A stretch of DNA of 44,330 bases from Gammaproteobacteria bacterium (GTDB lineage Bacteria > Pseudomonadota > Gammaproteobacteria > Diplorickettsiales > Diplorickettsiaceae): positions 33,037-77,366 of the forward strand of contig JABDAQ010000001.1 of the NCBI GenBank assembly GCA_013289115.1, given 5' to 3'. Positions 35,697 to 44,041 of the stretch are shown here, piece after piece. The notes beneath the pieces are model-generated. The model was not told where the DNA came from and did no database searches. It saw only the letters and a list, made by a program, of their open reading frames with translations. Numbering within the stretch: the stretch's first letter is position 1; every line of letters starts with the position of its first letter. A program made the translations under genes and the position numbers.

Positions 35697-36434
35697 ATGT
35701 TTAAAAATCTCAAATGCCTAAACTTATGTGCTGCACTATTACTCAGCCTAAGTGCTAAGACGACGCTAGCGAAAGATACTGCAGCCGATCCTTATGAAAC
35801 TTATAATCGCCATGCGTTTAGACTGAATCAAAAGTTAGATAAAGTTATTTTTAAACCTGCCGCAACAGCGTATAGAGCGGTATTGCCAATACGTATTCAG
35901 CAAGGCATCAGTAATTTCTTCAGTAATCTTGATCAGATCCCGACGATCATCAATGATGCTTTACAAGGCGAGGGTTATTATGCAATTTCTGACACCTGGC
36001 GTTTTGTTATCAACAGTACGATTGGCGTATTTGGTTTAATCGATGTGGCCAGCCGTATTGAATTACCGCGTCGACAACAAGATTTTGGCTTAACGCTTGC
36101 GAAATGGGGCTATCGTTCTTCTGCTTATTTAGTCATTCCTATTTTGGGACCGCGCACTGTGCGTGATGCCACTGCTTGGCCAATCAATTATTATTTTTTT
36201 TCAGTGTATCCCTATGTAAACGACGACACTACACGTTATAGCTTAATTACATTAAATGTCATCGATACACGCGCACAATTACTCGATTTCGATCAAACGA
36301 TCAAACAGGCTTCTTTTGATCCTTATGTCTTTCAACGTAATGCGTATCTGCAACGTCGCAACTATTTAATTAACAAAAATGCACAACATCATAGTCTGCA
36401 TGAAGAAGAAAATGCAGAGGACGATGAGAATTAG
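35697..36434 (+). CDS. mlaA: MlaA/VacJ-family outer-membrane lipid asymmetry protein
   Basis: MlaA removes phospholipids from the outer leaflet of the outer membrane and passes them to MlaC. The 245-residue protein has the family motifs DPYETYNRHAF near the N-terminus, PIRIQQGISNFFSNL, GVFGLIDVAS, RRQQDFGLTLAKWG and YLVIPILGPRTVRDA. I use the ATG at 35697, not the TTG at 35688. MlaA is usually a lipoprotein, but here the signal region (CLNLCAALLLSLSAKTTLAKD) has no proper lipobox cysteine at its end and looks like a signal peptidase I site (TLA/KD). The other mla genes are not in the window. Confidence 0.93.
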   Translation: MFKNLKCLNLCAALLLSLSAKTTLAKDTAADPYETYNRHAFRLNQKLDKVIFKPAATAYRAVLPIRIQQGISNFFSNLDQIPTIINDALQGEGYYAISDTWRFVINSTIGVFGLIDVASRIELPRRQQDFGLTLAKWGYRSSAYLVIPILGPRTVRDATAWPINYYFFSVYPYVNDDTTRYSLITLNVIDTRAQLLDFDQTIKQASFDPYVFQRNAYLQRRNYLINKNAQHHSLHEEENAEDDEN

Positions 36435-36467
36435 ATCCGTTTTATTTATTTGATTAAGGAGACATTG

Positions 36468-36947
36468 GTGCAACAAACACTCAATATAGGCTTGACGTCT
36501 GAAACAAGAAAAATCATCGCAGATGGTTTGATTAAATTACTTGCTAACACCTACACGTTGTATTTAAAAACACATAACTTTCATTGGAATGTCACAGGAC
36601 CGATGTTTCAACCGCTACATAGCTTATTTGAACAGCAATATACAGACTTGTGGAATGCTGGAGATACATTAGCTGAACGAGTACGTGCTTTAGGTTTTTA
36701 TGTGCCTGCAAGCTATGCTGATTTTTCTAAGCTAACTGCGATTCAAGAAGTAGTAGGCACACAGCACTGCAAAGACCAAGATATGATTAAGCAATTATTT
36801 CAAGATCAAGAGATTATTATTCGCTTAATTCGTGAATTGATACCGAATGCAGAAAAAGCTGGCGATCAAGTGAGCGTCGATTTATTATCTGCACGCATGG
36901 AAGTTCATGAAACGAATGCTTGGATGTTGCGTAGCTTTTTAGAATAA
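36468..36947 (+). CDS. dps: Dps-family ferritin-like protein
   Basis: Dps forms a 12-subunit shell that oxidises and stores iron and can protect DNA in starvation or peroxide stress. The GTG start at 36468 is fixed by AAGGAG six bases upstream; this gives 159 residues. The ferroxidase residues are visible in KTHNFHWNVTGPMF and HSLFEQQYTDLWNAGDTLAERVRALG (the H...D...E pattern). The C-terminus, HETNAWMLRSFLE, is typical of the subgroup. Its position after mlaA, 33 bp away, may mean read-through from that gene. Confidence 0.92.
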   Translation: MQQTLNIGLTSETRKIIADGLIKLLANTYTLYLKTHNFHWNVTGPMFQPLHSLFEQQYTDLWNAGDTLAERVRALGFYVPASYADFSKLTAIQEVVGTQHCKDQDMIKQLFQDQEIIIRLIRELIPNAEKAGDQVSVDLLSARMEVHETNAWMLRSFLE

Positions 36948-37084
36948 TACAAGCTTTTAGCCAGTATGAACTGTGCTTTAGTTGTGCTAGTATGGAACTG
37001 TTTTCTTGATCTGCGCTGCACCTGAGTGGCATATACATGTGATGGACGCTTGGAACGTAGCTTTTTTAACCTTTGGAGGTTTGT

Positions 37085-37498
37085 GTGAATAAGAGTGTGA
37101 TAGGTGAAAGATTGTATGTGGGTAGCATTCACTTTAATGTGACTGAAAAAGACTTGATAGAACTTTTTACTACAATAGGTCCAGTAAGATCTGCCATGGT
37201 TGTATATGAGCGTACATCAAATGGAGACCCAGGTCGAAGTAAAGGTTATGGTTTTGTTGAAATGACTACTTTAGAAGATGCTAAAAAGGCGATCGCAACA
37301 CTTCATGGAAAAGAGCATTTTGGCCGCGCTATCGTTGTTGACACGGCGAATCCACGTGGATCAACAGGCGGTAGCAATGGTGGTGGCGGCGGTGGTCGTC
37401 GCGGTGGCGGCGGTAATGGGGGTGGTGGCGGTCGTCATCGCTATGGCAATAATAGCGGTGGTGGTTATCATCGTCGCGAACAGCAATACGAAGACTAA
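37085..37498 (+). CDS. RRM-type RNA-binding protein with glycine-rich tail
   Basis: A 137-residue protein with one RNA-recognition motif and a Gly/Arg-rich tail, like cyanobacterial Rbp proteins and a family also found in gammaproteobacteria. RNP2 is LYVGSI (about 10-15) and RNP1 is KGYGFVEM (about 54-61). The tail (from about residue 94) is mostly Gly with Arg, Asn and His, encoded by GGT/GGC-rich DNA. The start is the GTG at 37085, seven bases after GGAGG (37074-37078). It probably binds single-stranded RNA, perhaps in cold or stress response; the target is unknown. It ends 4 bp from the convergent comF. Confidence 0.92.
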   Translation: MNKSVIGERLYVGSIHFNVTEKDLIELFTTIGPVRSAMVVYERTSNGDPGRSKGYGFVEMTTLEDAKKAIATLHGKEHFGRAIVVDTANPRGSTGGSNGGGGGGRRGGGGNGGGGGRHRYGNNSGGGYHRREQQYED

Positions 37499-37502
37499 AT
37501 GA

Positions 37503-38222
37503 TTAGATCAGTGTGCGTGCGCAACACCAGATGTCAACTCTTTCAACGCCCGATGTTCGCAGTAATCCGCTAATCTCATTAACGGTACACCCCGTAGTTA
37601 CAACATCGTCAATTAAAGCGACATGTTTAGCTAATAGGGGTGTTTTTTTTAAATAAAACGCTCCCTTCACATTGGCATTTCGCTCTTTTTGAGACAATGC
37701 AGTTTGCGCTTTAGTATCGCGTATTCGTATACAGTTTTTACTATCGATTGGTAATTTAAAATAGGCAGCGATGGGCCTGGCTAATTCTAAAGCTTGATTA
37801 AATCCACGCTGACTCAATCGCTTAGTATGCAAAGGTACTGGAATAATTAATTCTGGTAATGACTGTGCTTGATAGATTTGTTTTAACGAAACTATGAGTA
37901 ATTCACTCAACACGCGCGCGCATACAAGTCGATTGTGAAATTTCAATTCAATAATGAGTTTTGAAATAGGCGGTGCATACGAAAACAGCGAAGATATTTG
38001 ATAAAAAGGCGGGATTTTATTTAAACAAGCGCCACAATAACGCAATGCATCCGAACCAAATTCAAATTCAGGCAAAGGTACTGCGCAACGCATACATACA
38101 TAAGCACCGAGCCAAGGCAAAGCACGCTCACAGTCTAAACAAAGATCCAGTCTGCGTTGTGTAGAAACGCGACAAAGCAAACAAGTATAAGGTAGCAAAC
38201 AACTGAGAATAAATTTATACAT
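37503..38222 (-). CDS. comF: ComF family protein (phosphoribosyltransferase-like)
   Basis: ComF proteins are needed for DNA uptake in naturally competent bacteria, though many carriers are not known to be competent. The 239-residue protein has the N-terminal zinc-ribbon cysteines (CLLC, CLDC, CMRC and CGAC) and a C-terminal phosphoribosyltransferase fold: IPVPLHTKRLSQRGFNQALELAR and the PRPP-loop VALIDDVVTTGCTVNEI. Length and domain order are standard. It is divergent from glmS and convergent with the RRM gene. No other competence gene is in the window. Confidence 0.93.
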   Translation of the reverse strand: MYKFILSCLLPYTCLLCRVSTQRRLDLCLDCERALPWLGAYVCMRCAVPLPEFEFGSDALRYCGACLNKIPPFYQISSLFSYAPPISKLIIELKFHNRLVCARVLSELLIVSLKQIYQAQSLPELIIPVPLHTKRLSQRGFNQALELARPIAAYFKLPIDSKNCIRIRDTKAQTALSQKERNANVKGAFYLKKTPLLAKHVALIDDVVTTGCTVNEISGLLRTSGVERVDIWCCARTLI

Positions 38223-38302
38223 TAAACAATCGACACTTTAAGCATAAATTCTGCTACATTTAACCCATTTTTTACGAATAGTAAACAACAAGGGGCAATG
38301 AT

Positions 38303-40138
38303 ATGTGTGGAATCGTTGGCGCCATAGTCAAACAAACAAGCAAACATAACGTAGTGCCTATTTTACTAAAAGGTCTAAGTTGCTTGCAATATCGCGGCTA
38401 CGACTCAGCGGGTATCGTCGTTATCAATGCACAACAACAGCTAGAACGACAACGCACGCTCGGCAAGATTAGCGTACTTGAACAACGGTTAAAGAAAAAT
38501 TTATTAATTGGAACGATTGGCATTGCACACACACGTTGGGCTACCCATGGCAAACCCAGTGAAAACAATGCACATCCTCACGTTTCAAACGATAATGAAA
38601 TTGCTGTTGTACACAATGGCATCATCGAAAATTACCAAACATTGCGTCAGAGTTTACTAGCAGAAGGCTATCAATTTTCTTCAGAAACGGATACAGAAGT
38701 CATTGCACACTTATTACAGCAGCAAATGCAGATAACACCTGATTTTTACCAAGCGGTACAAGCAATGGTTAAAAAATTACAAGGTGCTTTTGCAATTGCA
38801 TTTTTATGCCGTAGACAAGCGAATCAACTCATTGCAGTACGTCAAGGCAGCCCATTGGTCATTGGCATTGGGGACGATGAAAATTATTTAGCTTCTGATC
38901 ATTTAGCACTATTACCGGTAACACGCCGACTTATTTATTTAGAAGAAGGCGAGATCGCACAGCTCGATAGCGATCAAATCAGCATTGTCGATAAAAAAGG
39001 ACGCGCTGTATCACGTAGCATTCATCAATCACAACTGAACAAAAATGTAGTTGATAAAGGGAATTGGCGACATTTCATGCAAAAAGAAATTTTTGAACAA
39101 CCTTACGCGATACAGTGCGCCTTGGAAGGTCGCCTTGAACCACAATCACTGTGCGATCGAACTGCACGCAATTTATTTAAAACGATAAAACGCATTCAAA
39201 TTGTCGGCTGCGGTACAAGTTATCATGCCGGTTTAATAGGACGCTATTGGTTTGAAAATCTGGCTAATATTCCTTGCTATGTTGATATCGCCAGTGAAAT
39301 TCGCTATCGATCGCCGCTTATTGATCCGGATACTTTATTAATCACACTCTCACAATCGGGCGAGACAGCCGATACTTTAAACGCATTACGTGCTGCTAAA
39401 AAACAGCCCTATTTAGGAAGTATGGCTATTTGTAATGTGGCAGAAAGTACTTTGATTAGAGAATCAGATATTGCTTTACTCACACGTGCTGGACCAGAAA
39501 TTGGTGTCGCTTCAACTAAAGCATTTACAGCACAGTTAGTCGCATTAATTCTTTTGGCCTTGGAATTAGCGGAGTATAGACAAATTCAACCAGAATTAAC
39601 GGCGCATTGGCGCTCTGCTCTACGTAATTTACCCAAATGTATCGACTCGGCACTGGCGCTCGATTCTGAAATTCGATCGTTGGCAGAAAGTTTTGTAGAC
39701 AAACAACATGCTTTATTTATCGCACGTACTATTTATTTCCCTGTAGCCTTAGAAGGCGCGCTTAAATTGCAAGAAATTTCTTATATTCACGCCTCGGCTT
39801 ATCCTGCAGGCGAATTAAAACACGGTCCACTGGCTTTAGTGAGTAAAGGCATGCCTGTCATTGTGCTAGCAGCCCCTGATCCTTTATCAGAAAAATTAAA
39901 AAGTAATATTCAAGAAGTGTACGCACGCTCAGGCCAGTTAATTATTTTTTCTGATGAACAATTTACTTTCGATGCCTATCACGATGTAAAACGCATTCAT
40001 GTTCCTGTAGCCGATCCGATACTTAATCCATTTTTATATACAATTCCATTGCAGCTTTTGGCTTATCATGTAGCTGTTTTAAAAGGTACGGATGTTGATC
40101 AACCGAGAAATTTAGCAAAATCAGTCACGGTTGAATAA
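38303..40138 (+). CDS. glmS: Glucosamine-6-phosphate synthase (isomerising)
   Basis: GlmS makes glucosamine-6-phosphate from fructose-6-phosphate and glutamine, the first step toward UDP-GlcNAc for peptidoglycan, LPS and the wecB pathway. The 611-residue enzyme begins MCGIVGA, with Cys2 as glutaminase nucleophile, and shows GIAHTRWATHGKPSENNAHPH, then two SIS domains (GCGTSYHAG, LITLSQSGETADT, IGVASTKAFTAQ) and the C-terminal DQPRNLAKSVTVE. A ribosome binding site AAGGGG precedes the ATG. No glmS ribozyme is seen in the 80-bp leader, as expected outside Firmicutes. waaC follows without a gap. Confidence 0.97.
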   Translation: MCGIVGAIVKQTSKHNVVPILLKGLSCLQYRGYDSAGIVVINAQQQLERQRTLGKISVLEQRLKKNLLIGTIGIAHTRWATHGKPSENNAHPHVSNDNEIAVVHNGIIENYQTLRQSLLAEGYQFSSETDTEVIAHLLQQQMQITPDFYQAVQAMVKKLQGAFAIAFLCRRQANQLIAVRQGSPLVIGIGDDENYLASDHLALLPVTRRLIYLEEGEIAQLDSDQISIVDKKGRAVSRSIHQSQLNKNVVDKGNWRHFMQKEIFEQPYAIQCALEGRLEPQSLCDRTARNLFKTIKRIQIVGCGTSYHAGLIGRYWFENLANIPCYVDIASEIRYRSPLIDPDTLLITLSQSGETADTLNALRAAKKQPYLGSMAICNVAESTLIRESDIALLTRAGPEIGVASTKAFTAQLVALILLALELAEYRQIQPELTAHWRSALRNLPKCIDSALALDSEIRSLAESFVDKQHALFIARTIYFPVALEGALKLQEISYIHASAYPAGELKHGPLALVSKGMPVIVLAAPDPLSEKLKSNIQEVYARSGQLIIFSDEQFTFDAYHDVKRIHVPVADPILNPFLYTIPLQLLAYHVAVLKGTDVDQPRNLAKSVTVE

Positions 40139-41170
40139 ATGCGTGTTTTGATTATAAAAACTTCTTCCATGGGAGATATCATTCAGACTTTGCCCGCTGT
40201 AATGGATGCAAAAACCGCTCGTCCTGATATTCATTTTGATTGGGTGATCGAAGAAGAATTCAAAGAAATTATACGCTGGTCTCCCTTGATTCAAACTATT
40301 ATTCCCTGCGCATTACGTCGTTGGCGTCGTTATCCTTTACGTATAAAAACGTATCGTGAAATTTATCACTTTCTAAAACAATTACGGGATCAATCCTACG
40401 ATTGTATTATTGATCCGCAAGGTTTATTAAAAAGTTCATTATTAACACGCATAGCACGCGGTGCTGCACGTTACGGATACGCAAAAGGATGCACACGCGG
40501 CCAAAACGTACAATGGGCTTATACTAAAAAATTTAGGATTGGCTGGGAAAAACACGCCCTTACCCGTATTCGTTTATTATTTTCACAGGCACTTCATTAT
40601 CCCTTCACGAATTCAAAACCTTATTACGGAATTGATCGCAATCAATTTATTCACAGTCAACTTTCTTTACCCAAACGTTATTTAATTTTCATACACAATG
40701 CAAGTTGGATCTCAAAACTTTGGCCAGAAGCCTATTGGCTGCAATTAATGCAATGGGTAACGCGATCAGGAAAATCGGTACTTCTGCCTTGGGGCACGCT
40801 CAAAGAGCAAGCACGCGCTCAACGTCTAGCGGTAGACACGAATAAAGTGCAGATTTTACCCAAAGTAAGTTTAAGCGAATTAGCCTATATAGTATCGAAT
40901 GCTGAAGCGATCGTATCCGTTGACACAGGTTTATTACATCTAGCTGCAGCACTTGACATACCTACTGTTTCTATTTATGGTCCAACGGATAATATACCCG
41001 TAGGTCGTAATCAAAATTATTTATTAGCAAATTTTTCTTGCGCACCTTGTAGGCAGCGTGTCTGTCGCTATACGGAAACAGCCGATCAAAAACCTGCGTG
41101 CTTTACTACGATAACGCCGCAACAGGTATGGAATGCATTAAAACAATTACTCATTAAAAATAATAATTAA
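40139..41170 (+). CDS. waaC: Lipopolysaccharide heptosyltransferase I
   Basis: WaaC transfers the first heptose to Kdo in the LPS inner core, using ADP-heptose (GT9 family). The 343-residue protein begins MRVLIIKTSSMGDIIQTLPA, the GT9 N-terminal motif, and includes HASWISKLWPEAYW and the nucleotide-sugar site VSVDTGLLHLAAALDIPTVSIYGPTD, followed by a Cys-rich C-terminus (CAPCRQRVC) seen in this family. It begins at the base after the glmS stop and is evidently co-transcribed. Its presence argues for a heptose-containing LPS core. Confidence 0.93.
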   Translation: MRVLIIKTSSMGDIIQTLPAVMDAKTARPDIHFDWVIEEEFKEIIRWSPLIQTIIPCALRRWRRYPLRIKTYREIYHFLKQLRDQSYDCIIDPQGLLKSSLLTRIARGAARYGYAKGCTRGQNVQWAYTKKFRIGWEKHALTRIRLLFSQALHYPFTNSKPYYGIDRNQFIHSQLSLPKRYLIFIHNASWISKLWPEAYWLQLMQWVTRSGKSVLLPWGTLKEQARAQRLAVDTNKVQILPKVSLSELAYIVSNAEAIVSVDTGLLHLAAALDIPTVSIYGPTDNIPVGRNQNYLLANFSCAPCRQRVCRYTETADQKPACFTTITPQQVWNALKQLLIKNNN

Positions 41171-41192
41171 AAATATCATAGGAGTTTTGGAG

Positions 41193-41681
41193 ATGGTATA
41201 TCCGAATGTTTCTACTTACTTAGAAAAAGATTTCACGCAATTTATTACGACGATATCTCCTCAATTAAATTTAACGCAATCGCAAAAACCTGAGAAAATA
41301 TCGGCTATGGATCTGGCACCGAAGCCAACGGAACCAGGCGTATTTAGCATGGATAATTCACTTTCTCCTTGGGTTTCTGTAGGGATGATTATTATTGCAT
41401 CTGCTGCAGCAGCAGTAATAATATTGCTTAGCGCCCATTATTGTTATAATTACCTACGTAATTATCACTCAGAGAAATCAAAATTAAACGCAAGTGAAAA
41501 AGAAAGTGAAGAAATTGAATTAAAGCAAGATCAAGATAATGGATTGGATGAAAATAATAGATCGAAAGAAAGCGAATCATTGTCACGCAAATCAAATCAT
41601 TGTTTTAATTATTTTTGTATAAGCTTAGAGACAGATTCATCGTCCGAGTCTAACAATAATTACAATAATCGAAGAAGGTAA
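41193..41681 (+). CDS. Small single-pass membrane protein, unrecognised
   Basis: A 162-residue protein with one membrane segment (about 61-81, WVSVGMIIIASAAAAVIILL). It has a 60-residue N-terminal part with two N-x-S/T sequons (N5, N26), and a long polar, acidic C-terminal part (SEKESEEIELKQDQDNG). No signal peptide is visible. The start is the ATG at 41193, eight bases after GGAG; a TTG two codons earlier is less likely. It lies 22 bp after waaC and 3 bp before a second single-pass protein of the same layout, so the two probably act together. No family is recognised. Confidence 0.65.
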   Translation: MVYPNVSTYLEKDFTQFITTISPQLNLTQSQKPEKISAMDLAPKPTEPGVFSMDNSLSPWVSVGMIIIASAAAAVIILLSAHYCYNYLRNYHSEKSKLNASEKESEEIELKQDQDNGLDENNRSKESESLSRKSNHCFNYFCISLETDSSSESNNNYNNRRR

Positions 41682-41684
41682 ATC

Positions 41685-42536
41685 ATGAATCTTTATTTGT
41701 TCATTACAAAGGCAGTCAATGAAATTCCAAATTGGATGGAAAGTTTTACAGCCGCTATGTCTTCTAATTCGAAAGTAATTCGCTCCTTATTACCTGATTA
41801 TCATATTTATTGGTATGATCCTAGAGAAGATCAGACTCACGATGTTCATGGAACAACCAGTATTAATGAAATAATCAAAGCAAGTAATCAAACAAGCAAC
41901 CCGATCACTAAAATTATGCTTGGATTTCAACAGGGTGTCAGCGAATATATGACATTTGAAACACTCAGCGATTCCCTGAGTGGTATATATTCGCTCCCTG
42001 TTTCTTTGTACAGAAATTTCACTACGGATACGATGGGCGATATTATTGGAAACTCCGTTCACGCTGTCACACAAAATGTAACTGACACATTCACACAATT
42101 GCTGAACGCAACCGAAACAACAATAACGTTTATACAGAACGTAACAACAGCATTTTCTCAATTACCGAACATAACTAAGCAGACTAAAAATTTTTTTCAA
42201 AATACAACCGACTTGATGCAGCCGAAAAATATCACTGAATTTTTATCAAATAATTTAGCGCCTAAAAATTTTACAGAATCACCCGAAATACAAAAACAGG
42301 GTTATAATATAGGGCATTACGCAGACACAAGTCTCATTGTCCTCGCGGTGTTCCTAGTAGGAGCTATTCTTTACTGTGGTTACAGTTTTTTCTATAAAAA
42401 ACATTCAGATGTGGATAGCAGTAATTACTTGCCATTGCATTCAGTCAATTCAAACAGAAATAATTTTTTTCCCGAGAATGCAAATAACAACGAAACCTCA
42501 TTATCTACGTTGAATCAATTACATCTACATCACTAG
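41685..42536 (+). CDS. Single-pass membrane protein with periodic N-x-T sequons
   Basis: A 283-residue protein without signal peptide, with one membrane segment at about 214-233 (DTSLIVLAVFLVGAILYCGY) and a 50-residue polar tail. Residues 68-195 carry nine N-x-T sequons and no N-x-S: N68, N111, N131, N141, N152, N162, N173, N182 and N195, the last seven spaced 9-13 residues apart, in a Thr/Phe/Gln-rich, probably helical region. Such a pattern is unusual for a bacterial protein and resembles the exposed part of a eukaryotic membrane glycoprotein. It is 3 bp behind the smaller membrane protein. The family is not recognised. Confidence 0.7.
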   Translation: MNLYLFITKAVNEIPNWMESFTAAMSSNSKVIRSLLPDYHIYWYDPREDQTHDVHGTTSINEIIKASNQTSNPITKIMLGFQQGVSEYMTFETLSDSLSGIYSLPVSLYRNFTTDTMGDIIGNSVHAVTQNVTDTFTQLLNATETTITFIQNVTTAFSQLPNITKQTKNFFQNTTDLMQPKNITEFLSNNLAPKNFTESPEIQKQGYNIGHYADTSLIVLAVFLVGAILYCGYSFFYKKHSDVDSSNYLPLHSVNSNRNNFFPENANNNETSLSTLNQLHLHH

Positions 42537-42594
42537 AAAACTTCATAAAATTTTCAAAGAACTTCATCTAGAGTAATTCCCTAGCCCTGTGTAC

Positions 42595-42620
42595 TATAAT
42601 CGCCTCACTGTTTAACAGTG
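42595..42620 (+). promoter_or_regulatory. Promoter -10 with palindromic operator-like site
   Basis: TATAAT at 42595-42600 is a perfect -10 box; the -35 region is weak. CACTGTT-T-AACAGTG, a perfect 7-bp inverted repeat around one base, lies at 42606-42620, where transcription should begin. A repressor bound there would block the GH130 genes; a 5' RNA hairpin is the alternative. AAGGA precedes the ATG at 42653. Confidence 0.55.
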
Positions 42621-42652
42621 CTGTAACAATCAAATGATTAAGGAAGATCATC

Positions 42653-44041
42653 ATGTATCGGCGATCCATGCCATCAGCCACAACTCGATGGATAGCGCAT
42701 TTAAGTAAAATCTTACAGCCAAGATCGAGTTACTTCGATCTGGCCCCTCTGCGCATCTTGAACCCCATCATTTTAGAAGAAGGTATTTTGCTGTTCTACT
42801 TAGTGCAAAATCAGTTGGGTGCTGCATTATTAGATAAACACGACGAAACAACTCTACTGTGGCGTACCACTAACCCTCTATGGCAAACACATGAAAAAAT
42901 ACATCCTATTAAAATGATTTATAAACAACGTACCGTTGTTTTTCATTATTATTTTAAAAAAAATTATTCAGTAGAGCTTGAGCTTCCACAACTCTTTAAC
43001 ACGCAGATACAGATCCAAGGCGTAGTATTAGAACGAGCCGCTGATAATCCGATTTTACGTGCAAACCCTCGACATTCCTGGGAGGCATCCGCAGTTTTTA
43101 ATGCGGGCGCACTTTATCTAGACAATAAAGTACATTTTATATATCGTGCGATCACTGATCTAGGTGAATCTGTTTTTGGTTATGCAGCGAGTACAGATGG
43201 CGTTCATATCAATGAACGTTCGCATGAGCCCGTGTATTATCACACGCATGCAGAACGATATCCTCAAGAAGAAAAACAGGCTTATTGTTCTGGTCCCAGT
43301 GGGCACGGCTGCGAAGATCCGCGTTTAATTCGCTTAGACGACAGCATTTACATGACGTATACCGCTTTTGATGGCACACACGCCCCTTGTGTTGCTTTAA
43401 CTTATATTGATATTGATAATTTTTTGAAAAAACAATGGCATTGGAAAAAACCTATACAACTCTCACAACAACAAGAAACGCATAAGAATTGGGTTATTTT
43501 TCCTGAGAAAATCAATGGGCAATACGCTATTTTACATAGTCTGACGCCTAAAATTTCTATTCATTATCTCGATACCCTAACCCACGATGATCTGTTTATC
43601 CAAAGTCATTATCATGCTGAACCTGCTTTGCAGAATACCGATTGGGATAATTGGATACGGGGTGTAGGTCCACCGCCGATCAAAACCCAAGAAGGTTGGT
43701 TGATTTTATATCATGCGATGGAGCATCGTGATCCTAATAAATATAAGATCGGTGCTATGTTACTGGCTTTGCATGATCCAACACAGGTTTTATATCGCTC
43801 AGCCTATCCGATTCTAGAACCCTATGTATATTATGAAAATCAGGGGCATAAAGCAGGCGTCGTTTACGCTTGCGGTGCAGTGGTTATTGCTGAAACTTTA
43901 TTAGTCTATTACGGAGCAGCCGATACGGTATTATGCGCTGCAGCCGTCAATCTCGAGCGCTTACTATGCAGTATCAAAAAATCTCAACCACCGATCACAC
44001 AATCGCTACTATGCAAACATAAACACGCGCAACCATGTTAA
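42653..44041 (+). CDS. Glycoside hydrolase family 130 protein (beta-mannoside phosphorylase-like)
   Basis: GH130 enzymes cleave beta-1,2- or beta-1,4-mannosides, mostly by phosphorolysis. The 462-residue protein has a N-terminal part of about 130 residues, then the five-bladed propeller: RANPRHSWEASAVFNAGA, HFIYRAI, GCEDPRLIRLDD (with the conserved Glu-Asp, the Asp being the general acid), MTYTAFDGTH, KNWVIFPEKI, RGVGPPPIKTQEGWLILYHA and VVYACGAVV. There is no signal peptide, so it acts in the cytoplasm. The exact substrate cannot be read from sequence; Man-beta-1,4-GlcNAc, mannobiose and mannosyl-glucose are all used in the family. The next gene is another GH130, overlapping by 7 bp. Confidence 0.88.
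   Translation: MYRRSMPSATTRWIAHLSKILQPRSSYFDLAPLRILNPIILEEGILLFYLVQNQLGAALLDKHDETTLLWRTTNPLWQTHEKIHPIKMIYKQRTVVFHYYFKKNYSVELELPQLFNTQIQIQGVVLERAADNPILRANPRHSWEASAVFNAGALYLDNKVHFIYRAITDLGESVFGYAASTDGVHINERSHEPVYYHTHAERYPQEEKQAYCSGPSGHGCEDPRLIRLDDSIYMTYTAFDGTHAPCVALTYIDIDNFLKKQWHWKKPIQLSQQQETHKNWVIFPEKINGQYAILHSLTPKISIHYLDTLTHDDLFIQSHYHAEPALQNTDWDNWIRGVGPPPIKTQEGWLILYHAMEHRDPNKYKIGAMLLALHDPTQVLYRSAYPILEPYVYYENQGHKAGVVYACGAVVIAETLLVYYGAADTVLCAAAVNLERLLCSIKKSQPPITQSLLCKHKHAQPC

Noticed and set aside
36817-37132. Two overlapping minus-strand open frames of 73-75 codons
   Set aside because: They overlap the end of dps and the start of the RRM gene, lack ribosome binding sites and resemble no protein.
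37278-37502. Plus-strand 74-codon open frame of Val/Ala repeats
   Set aside because: It is the shifted reading of the glycine-rich tail of the RRM protein.
38223-38302. glmS ribozyme upstream of glmS
   Set aside because: The leader is only 80 bp with no matching structure, and this ribozyme is typical of Firmicutes.
41790-42161. Minus-strand 123-codon open frame rich in Cys
   Set aside because: It is antisense to the sequon-rich membrane protein, whose frame has a better start, a ribosome binding site and a clear membrane helix.
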